64,000 nucleotides of DNA from Zanthoxylum bungeanum (lineage: Eukaryota > Streptophyta > Magnoliopsida > Sapindales > Rutaceae). The DNA lies in NCBI GenBank assembly GCA_019454045.1, contig SKCR01001820.1, forward strand, positions 1 to 64,000. The letters run 5' to 3'. The notes beneath the pieces are model-generated. The model was not told where the DNA came from. It saw only the letters and a program-made list of their open reading frames with translations, and did not search any database. Made by a program: the position numbers and the translations under genes. Positions 56,251 through 64,000 of the stretch are shown piece after piece; the stretch's first letter is position 1, and each line of letters opens with the position of its first letter.

Positions 56251-57778
56251 AAGGAAGCCATGAAATCTGAAATGGATTCAATGCATGACAATCAAGTCTG
56301 GGACTTGGTTGAACTTCCTGAAGGAGTTAAACCTATTGGTTATAAATGGGTTTACAAAAGGAAGCGAGGGCCCGATGGAAAGGTGGAAACCTTTATAGGC
56401 CCGACTGGTAGCGAAAGGTTACACTCAACATCCTAGGATTGCCTATGAGGAAACTTTTTCACCAGTAGCCATGCTAAAATCCATTAGGATTATTTTAGCC
56501 ATTGTTGCATATCACGACTATGAGATATGGCATATGGATGTGAAAATCGCTTTCTTAAATAGATTCCTTGAGGAGGATATCTATATGGAACAACCAGAGG
56601 GTTTCGTATCCAGTGAGACTTCAAACTTGGTTTGTATGCTCCAAATGTCTATTTATGGACTTAAACAGGCATCCCGAAGCTGAAATTGTCATTTTGATGA
56701 GATAATTATATTATTTGGATTCATCAAGAACGGGGAAGAACCATGTGTTTATAAGAAAGTGAGTGGGAGAATGATAGTTTTCCTAGTCTTGTATGTAGAT
56801 GACATCCTAATCATATGAAATAATATAAGATTGATGCAAAGTGTGAAATCCTACATTTGTAAGAACTTCTCCATGAAAGATATGGGTGAAGCTTCTTATA
56901 TACTAGGTATAAGGCTCTACCGGGATAGAGTTAGGAAGCTTATAAGGTTGTCGCAATTAACGTACATAGATAAGATGTTAGAAAGGTACGGTTTTACTAA
57001 CCGCGAGGCAGCAAATGTACATTTTCGATATGGCATACATCTTTCAAAGAAAACGGCACCTCAGACTGAGGAAGAGAGAGTTAGGATGTCTAAATTGTCA
57101 TACGCTTCTTATATTGGAAGCATAATGTATGCTACGCTATGTACTAGACCAGACATCAGTTTCGGCGTCAGTGTGACCAGCCGATATCAATCTGATCCAG
57201 GTAATGATCATTGGACAGCCGTGAAACATATCCTGAAATATCTTAAAGGTACTAGGGATAAGTTTAAGATATATGGAGAAGATGAGCTACAAGTTAAAGG
57301 TTATACAGACTCCGACTTCCAGGGAGATCCAGATGATAGAAAATCTACATCAGGATACATATTTACCCTTAACAGTGGTGCGGTTAGTTGGCGATGTTCA
57401 AAGCAAGGCTCAACAGCTGATTCCACCACTGAGGCGGAATTTATAGCGGCTTCAGAAGCTGTTAAAGAAGCTGTTTGGATTAGAAATTTTATCACAAAAC
57501 TTGGCGTTGTGCCTAGTATTGCGGATGTGATCCCATTGTACTGTGATAATAACGGAGACATTGCGCAGGCTAAAGAGCCGAGGGCGCATTCCAAATCTAA
57601 ACATTTGGAAAGGAAATACCGCGTGATTAGAGAGATAATTGAATGAAAAGACATGATGGTCTTGAAGGTTCAAGGACTAGACAACATAGCAGACCCGCTT
57701 ACAAAGGCATTACCTCCTAAGTTATTCGATAAAAATGTGGAGGAGATTGGACTGCTGTACCATCCAGATTGGCACTAA
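56251..57778 (+). pseudogene. Copia-C reverse transcriptase and RNase H
   Basis: RT opens with MKSEMDSMHDNQVWDLVELP. A frameshifted patch lies near 56400, then AMLKSIRIILAIVAYHDYEI and KIAFLNRFLEEDIYMEQPEG. The YVDD box is intact at 56792-56803 but flanked by stops (about 56681 and 56817). From 56831 to 57646 the frame is open: YLGIRLYRDR-like blocks (YILGIRLYRD), RPDISFGVSVTSRYQ, then RNase H with YTDSDFQGD, KSTSGYIFTLN, TTEAEFIAASEA and LYCDNNGDIAQAKEPR. One stop at 57644 precedes the usual DPLTKALP tail, which ends at 57778. Confidence 0.9.
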
Positions 57779-57791
57779 GCAAATGAGAGTT

Positions 57792-60303
57792 TGTTATATT
57801 TGGTGCTTGGAGTGCCAATCCGAATTGTACATTTTATTATTTATTAATAAAATAAATATATTTTTATTTCATACCTTATTAATGGTATTGTCATTATGCT
57901 TATTAAATTGATGTATAGATATGCTAAGAATGACATCGACTTTAGAATAGTCTTGTAGTAATATTGGACACTAGATGGTCCAACATTGAGATAAGTATTA
58001 CTATTGTAAACTATTCTTAAAGTAAATATTCATAGTCGTTGGTTTTGGAATACAATCAAATTCCTATAACCTAGAAGACTAGCACATGCGTATATTGGAA
58101 TTGGAGTTCCAATGGTTTAACTCGATGTACCATGAGTTTTGGAAAATCGTATAGACGTGTGGGTATTGGTTGGACCGAAAACTGAATGACTCACAAAAGA
58201 TTCCTAATAGTTGGAAGTACACATCACCGTCAATAGAAATCTCCTCGAGTCGAGTAGCATATGTGATCCTTTGACTATAGGATAACATTGATTTTATGTG
58301 AGATCCTCCACACTTTGATACCATGTATGTCAGAAACCTTTCATGGTCTGGCCTCTATATGTTCGTTGGGTGTGGAGCGATGCACTCAGTAATCAAGTGC
58401 GAAGCAAGATAGGATCCATCAGCCCGTATGTGTACCGTAAGGGATTTAGGTATCCATGTTAGTAAAGTCATGATTCTTAAATCTTTGTCAAAGTCGTTCA
58501 CCTAGGGTGGATCACATCAGTTATAAATAATCGTGGACATGTCGACATGAGATGTCCATCTCGGAAACTTGACGGTGTATTCCATGTTTCCTAACTACAA
58601 CTCGGATAGCCTACGATGGAGAGATTGTTAAACATATATGATGACCTCGACTTGTATAGTTCAGAAAGGTCGTTCGTGTTCTTCGCGAATTCGGAGGTGG
58701 CCGAATTGCGTACATATTAGCTAGGCTTATATGACGAACGTGTCTGAACTTAGAGAGTCCCAATATGAAATGTACTCTTTGAGCACTTGGGTAGCCGATT
58801 AATTTTGATAAAAGATAATAATCGATATTATAATTATCAACTAAGATAAATAAGTGTTATTTGATAACATTGATTATTTACTTTGACCTAAATAGATTAA
58901 TTCAATAATTACACAATGGCTTAACTGTAAAATCATAATTATCTCTACCATTTGAGGATATTATGGTAATTGTAAGTATGTAATAATAGGTGGTTTTGGC
59001 TTGATTTAATTGGATTAAATCAAAATGACAAACATTTAACTAATCAATTTCCTAATCCTTCGCTTGATTTAATTGGATTAAATCAAAGTGGGAGACAATG
59101 GGGATTAGTCACACCTAATTATACATATTTGGACAAAATGGATTAAGCCCACTTAAAAATTGATTACAACTTTTATTAATTAAAAATTACCTAAGTTTTG
59201 CTATAAATAACAAGCTTTTGGAAGGTTTTAATTACAAGTATAAGCATAAGCAAAAGCTTGAGTAAGCTAAACACAAGCATTTCTTGAGAGATTAGCCTAA
59301 GTTAGAGAAGTGTTTAGAGAAGCTTGTGAGGTCTCTACAATATTTCATCTAGGAGAAATCAAGATTGGATCTTGGAGTGAAGCTTGCTAGCATTGGAAAT
59401 CAAGATTGGATCTTGGAGTCAAGCTTGCACACCTTGGAGGTTCTCCAACCATTTCAACAAAGGAGAATTAGATTGGATCTTGCATCAAGCTTACAAGGTA
59501 ATGTTTGATCTTTTCCTAAGCTTTGTTCTTTTGTGTATTGGATGCATGATCACATAGCTTAATGTTGAATTAAGGATAATTAATTGTGTTAGGATATTTT
59601 GGAAGTATAAACACAACATGCTTATAAATTAGGTCAAAGATGTTTCTGTTGGACATGGAACAATTAATAAGAGTTTGGAACTCTAGATTAAAGCTTAGAG
59701 CTATGACTACCATTCTAGATTCACTTGACCACCTTTAGGTGAACTAGAATTGTTCATGAGATATTTCTAAAATGGTTTATGATTAGATTCAAACAAATTC
59801 ATATAAGTATTTAGAATATATATATGCTAGTTGTATAACATGTGTTGATGTTGGTTTTGATGTTAGAATTGGTTTTAAGGTGTATTGAAATGATATGAGA
59901 AAATTAGAAGTGTTTAGGATTGGTTTGAACTTGAAAATTACTTACTGCCCATGCGAGCGTCGCGACACTGAACATCAGACCTCCCAGTATCACGATGCCC
60001 AGCCTTCCGCGTCGTGACACACTGATGTTCAGCTCTCGACATTTTTAGCGTCACGACTCCCAAAACATGCACGTCGCGACACCGAGGGGTGATGAACACT
60101 AAAACTTCATTTTCTCAATTCCAGAGCATCCGGACTCCGATTGGGTCCCCGTTTCTCCTTACGGACTTGTATCAAAATGTAGTTTTCATTAAAATGCTTT
60201 AAAATATTTTAAAATACATATATCCTTGATATCCTTGGGTTAGACCCAGTTCTATTGCGCGGTGCACCGATCCGACCCTAGGGGTTCCACAATTGCCCCA
60301 ACA
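57792..60303 (+). mobile_element. Copia-C 3' LTR
   Basis: 2512 bp from TGTTATATTTGG to TTGCCCCAACA, followed by the CATGG duplication. The preceding GCAAATGAGAGTT is the PPT position. TCGCGAC palindromes lie at 59957-60080. It aligns with 40720-43251. Confidence 0.92.
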
Positions 60304-60308
60304 CATGG

Positions 60309-61184
60309 TACTCATATCATGTTCTACAAGTCACAATCTCAACAATAACCACAAATAATATACTATTACATGTTTATATCATGATAATCATGCATACCTA
60401 TACTTTAAATCCATGGAAATGACCAAATCCAAACTTAGGCTTTGATCTAACGCAATCCATGCATGAATCATGTCATTAATCATTTATCTAAGTATGATTA
60501 ACTTGCTAGCTAACCAAGATCATGAAAAATCAAAATGGGTTATCATGTGTTTCAACCCTAACTTGAGAAACCCATGTTAAAATGCAAATAAAAGCTAAAA
60601 ATGAGGATAAAGAGCTTACTTGACTCACTTGATTCTTGAAAATACATGAGATTCTTAAAGATTCGAGCTTGATTTGAATCTCTAACATGAGCTATAGAGA
60701 GTGAGGGAGATGTGAGGAAGTGAAGATTAGAAATACGAGAGAAAATATCTAATAGGCCTATTTATAATTGACCAAAATTCTAGAATATTCTGTTTAAAAA
60801 TCATAGGACCATTCGAACGCCCATCGAACGCCATTAGAACGCACACGATTTTTCAAAGGCGTATTTGAACGAGGTGAAGAACGTCACACGAACGCTAACA
60901 CTCTGGAAGGTTGCGTTCGAACGAACTATAGAACGCAACTCGAACAAAAACTCTTTAGGAAGTTTCGTTTGAACAACATGAAGAATGAGTCACAAATGTG
61001 AATGCTGGTTGCGTCCGAACGAACGCAAAAAAAAATGAAAATGCTAAAATTTCAATCTCTTAAATGAGGTCTAAACTTGAGTTATACAGGTCGGTTCACA
61101 TACACAGACCTTTTATGTACATGAAATATTACATGGTTGAAATGTATGACCATGTTAGACATGTTAAACATCTAAGATGTTACA
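60309..61184 (-). mobile_element. Gypsy-type 3' LTR remnant
   Basis: On the minus strand it begins TGTAACATCTTAGATG (61184) directly after a purine-rich PPT (61185-61197). It has a TTCGAACG-type cluster (60810-61030) upstream of a TATA box AATTATAAATAGG near 60758-60770. Its end is lost at the Copia-C insertion. Confidence 0.55.
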
Positions 61185-61384
61185 TTCTCCGCTCCTTAAA
61201 TATGATTCATCCTAAAATCCTAACCTGGGCTACATGACGTATCACATGCAATGGATTCAACTATCACACTCAATGATATACCATAACTGTCAAATGCATT
61301 GAATTCAATTTTGTCTACAAGACTTAGAGAACTTACTTGGAAATGGAACTTGTGATGCCTAGGACCTTACTCTGATACCATCTT
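61185..61384 (-). mobile_element. 200-bp interior with PBS and PPT only
   Basis: A PBS on the minus strand, TGGTATCAGAGT (61380-61369), and a PPT-like AAGGAGCGGAGAA (61197-61185) are only about 170 bp apart. There is no coding sequence between them. Confidence 0.55.
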
Positions 61385-61999
61385 TGTCATATCCCAATTT
61401 CCAAGGACGCGACCGACAGGAGATGGCGTAGCCATCTCCATAAGCCTCATGACTGACATGTACACTAAATGACTACTCATGGCTTATACATGCCCTATTC
61501 ATACATGTTTTATTACACAAATAAACCACACCAGCAAGTCAATTTTATTATCGCAAACAACAAACAAAAACAAAGAATGAGGAAGCCACTGAGGAAACTT
61601 ACTTGTAGAAGATTGAAGATGGTAGCGAAGGTTGCTTGAAGATTGTTGAAGATTGAGTTACAAATGAAGCGTGAAGCTTTGAGAATGCTTTGAGAAGACG
61701 TAAAAATTGGAAGATGAGCAGCATCAGCCTTTAAATAGGCTACTCAGGCTGGTCTTGGACATCAGATTGAAGCAAGTGCACGAGATCAATGACACGTGCA
61801 AAGAGGATCACATCCGTTGAAGTCAAACGGATGGTGCATATTGAAACCACTATTTCGGTTATGCAGAACGTTCCTAGATTTTTACCCGCAAACCATGGAT
61901 GTATGACACTTGGCTTCTCGGGGAGACAAATCAAAAGGAAGCCCTGACAACGTGACATGTATTTAGGGAAGACTATAAAGGCTTCATATATTCTCAGAG
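61385..61999 (-). mobile_element. Gypsy-type 5' LTR remnant
   Basis: In sense it ends GGAAATTGGGATATGACA (61385), a common gypsy LTR end, four bases before the PBS. A TATA-like CCTATTTAAAGG lies near 61730-61742. The right limit is not defined. Confidence 0.45.
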
Positions 62000-63181
62000 G
62001 TGATTCAGAAACCCTATAAGGACTCTTCAGTTGGCGGTGAAAGAGAGGCGATCATTACCAAAAAGGTAATCTTTGGCGGTACGTGTGCCTTCATGACCCA
62101 AGGGAGGAGGCATAATGGATAGTTGCAAATTGCGACCCGAGGACATAGGCGTAATCTATATCTTTATTTTAATTCTCGGCATTAACTCGCTAACTCATTG
62201 ATACCGAGAATTATGAGACAAATGTTGATGGTGGTTTTTCACCCCAAAGAAGTTCAGGTCCCGGGTAGAATGGGGTTTACACTGGACAGATGATGGAGGT
62301 CCCAGGACCCTGAGGGGGAAGAAGTCGGGCAGAGGCGCCCGAGTCCATAGTGAAAAAGAATACATGAGGGAAGAGCCAGTGGGAGGATAGGTTGGGATAC
62401 TAACCTAATTTGAAGAAAAGATACTCGATTCGGCAGCACTTGAGTATTTGTGGAAACCGACCCGATATGGTATAAAGGTTACCGACCCGACCTATTCAAG
62501 TTGGCAGAGACTAAGTGTCATTCACCTCGGCACACCGACCCAATAAGCGGAGCTGAGACCACAAGATATCATGTACTCGAGAGCATATGACGTATGCCAT
62601 ACTTGGAAGTTTGGGCCTCTATAAGACTGATGTGACAGGAGCAAGCCAACGACTCTCCTTGGGAAGGGACTTTGACCGATGTAGCAATGCTGGAGTGGTT
62701 AAATTACAGGTTGTCATGTTGGCAGAATGTGTAGCAGTGGACAAAAGGTGGGAATGATAGCCTTCTACTGGCAGAAGATGGTTGAGTCAGAGATCAGAGG
62801 TACTGTTTGCATAGTGGTTGGGGAAACGAAGCATGGCGATGATGACAGGGTGACATGAGTTGACGTCATGGGTTGGTGGAATAGTGGATTTGGGAGCTTA
62901 TATAAAGGGATTGAAGATTCAAATTTGGGGATTGGCTATTTTTTGGTTATCAATTTTTATATTTTCATGAATTGTAAAAGAGAGCTATAAAAGCTTAGGG
63001 AGAGAGAAAGCGGTCGATTTTGACCCTGCGCAAGTAATAAAATTCCCCCTCTTTACTCTCGTAGACATAGATTGGAGTTACTCTGCTAAACCATGTTAAT
63101 CTCTTGTTTCCATTGTGATTTTCTGTTTTCTTGCTCAGTTTGCTATGGTTCCCAACTAACCAAACAAATTCACTGATTGTG
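62000..63181 (+). mobile_element. Unclassified LTR-like segment
   Basis: GC is higher than its surroundings, with CCGACCC and CCCGGG words. TATA-like GCTATAAAAG lies at 62984-62993, followed by purine-rich leader, AATAAAATTCCCCCTC and CTCGTAGACATAGATTGG, an arrangement like the R/U5 of some plant gypsy LTRs. No termini were found and the ORFs are short. Confidence 0.3.
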
Positions 63182-64000
63182 GAAGGTTTAGAATAGTCTT
63201 GTAGTAATACTAGAAACTAGGTGGTCTGATATTGGGATAAGTATCACAATTATAAACCATTCTTAAAGTAAATATTCATAGTCATTGGTTTTGGAATACG
63301 GTCGAATTCCTATAACCTAGAAGACAAGCACATGTCGTATTTTGGAATTGGAGTTCCAATGGTTTAACGCGATATACCATGAGATTTGGATGCTCGTATA
63401 GACGTGTGGGTATTGGTTGAACCGAATACTTAATGACTCACAAGTGATTCCTAATAGTTGGAAGTACACACCACTGTCAATAGGAATCTCCTCGAGTCGA
63501 GTAGCATATGTAATCATTTGACTATAGTATGACATTGATTTTGTGTGAGATCCTCCACACTTTGATGTCATGTATGTCAAAACCCTTTCATGGTATGGCC
63601 TTTAGATGTTCATTGGGTGTGAACCGATGCACTTTTTAATCAAGTGCGAATCAAGATAGGATCTGTCAGCCCATATAAAAAACTTGACAGTGTATTTTAT
63701 ATTTCCTATGCACAACTCGGATAGCCCACGACAGAGGGATTGATAATTATATGTGATGACCTGGACTTGTATAGTTCAGAAAGGTCATTCTTGTTCTTCA
63801 CGAATTCGGAGGTGGCCGAATTGCGTACATATTAGATAGGCTTTATATGACGAATGTGTTGAACTTAAAGAGTCCTAATATGAAATGTACTCATTGAACA
63901 CTTAGGTAGCCGATTAATTTTGATTAAATATTATATTCGATATTATAATTATCAACTAAGATAATCAAGTGTTATTGATTAACATTGATTATTTACTTTG
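63182..64000 (+). mobile_element. Partial Copia-C LTR running off the window
   Basis: It aligns with the Copia-C 3' LTR from about 57945 onward (TTTAGAATAGTCTTGTAGTA). About 145 bp present at 58430-58570 are missing at 63676. The left end starts inside the LTR, so it is truncated or recombined. Confidence 0.85.

Larger units (their letters stand above)
40720..60303 (+). mobile_element. Copia-C: Ty1/copia element split by Copia-A
   Basis: The element has perfect 5-bp duplications CATGG at 40715-40719 and 60304-60308. LTRs begin TGTTA and end CCCCAACA. It has an iMet PBS and gag-pol in copia order (gag, protease, integrase, RT, RNase H). Removing the nested 9.8-kb Copia-A leaves about 9.75 kb. 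LTRs differ by several percent, so it is older than NA. Stops and frameshifts make it defective. The long (2.5 kb) LTRs would fit an Angela- or SIRE-like lineage, but I do not assign one. Confidence 0.93.

Overview
This window is plant nuclear DNA, from a eudicot-like and AT-rich genome, and almost all of it is nested LTR retrotransposons. No intact single-copy host gene is visible. The plant origin rests on Tat-type Ty3/gypsy and Ty1/copia coding remnants, primer-binding sites matching plant initiator-Met and Asp tRNAs, 5-bp target duplications, and an intronless copy of a plant LOG (cytokinin riboside monophosphate phosphoribohydrolase) gene. Element names used here (Copia-A, -B, -C, NA) are local labels.

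Layout. 1-1147 is a truncated Copia-A-like LTR with a decayed PBS. 1260-8127 is a minus-strand gypsy-like LTR split by a solo Copia-B LTR (1966-6514), which is itself split by a solo LTR of the NA family (2528-4567). 8128-9364 holds gypsy 3' flank and unassigned AT-rich DNA, and 9365-9615 is another Copia-A LTR piece. 9616-24400 is a Tat-lineage Ty3/gypsy element on the plus strand: rearranged 5' LTR, leader, gag, protease, RT, RNase H, second (archaeal-type) RNase H, integrase, minisatellite, PPT and 3' LTR, with many stops and frameshifts. 24403-27965 is a Copia-B interior on the minus strand and 27966-40457 its 5' LTR. That LTR is split by a complete, young, non-autonomous gypsy-type element, NA (28806-38765, minus strand). 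40720-60303 is Copia-C on the plus strand with TSD CATGG. Its gag is split by Copia-A (44244-54072, minus strand). 60309-63181 holds decayed gypsy-type LTR pieces, and 63182-64000 is a partial Copia-C LTR running off the window.

The most notable object is NA. It has perfect GATAT duplications, LTRs of about 2.2 kb that differ at roughly a dozen positions by eye, a tRNA-Asp PBS and a PPT, but no recognisable pol. In sense order it carries an orphan 388-codon ORF in the gag position, a C-rich Pro/Thr-coding segment, and a nearly full-length intronless LOG-like sequence with two frameshifts. Its U3 promoter packs 15 ACGTG (G-box/ABRE-type) cores into about 490 bp just upstream of the TATA box; the related solo LTR at 2528-4567 lacks this array. 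It therefore looks like a recently mobile vehicle combining a transduplicated hormone gene with a motif-dense promoter. Whether either is functional cannot be judged from sequence alone.

Other patterns cross element boundaries. CpG-rich palindromes (GCGTCGCGACGC and TTCGAACG classes) recur in the LTRs of unrelated families. The leaders of three Copia families each carry about four copies of a short motif spaced mostly 80-105 bp apart.
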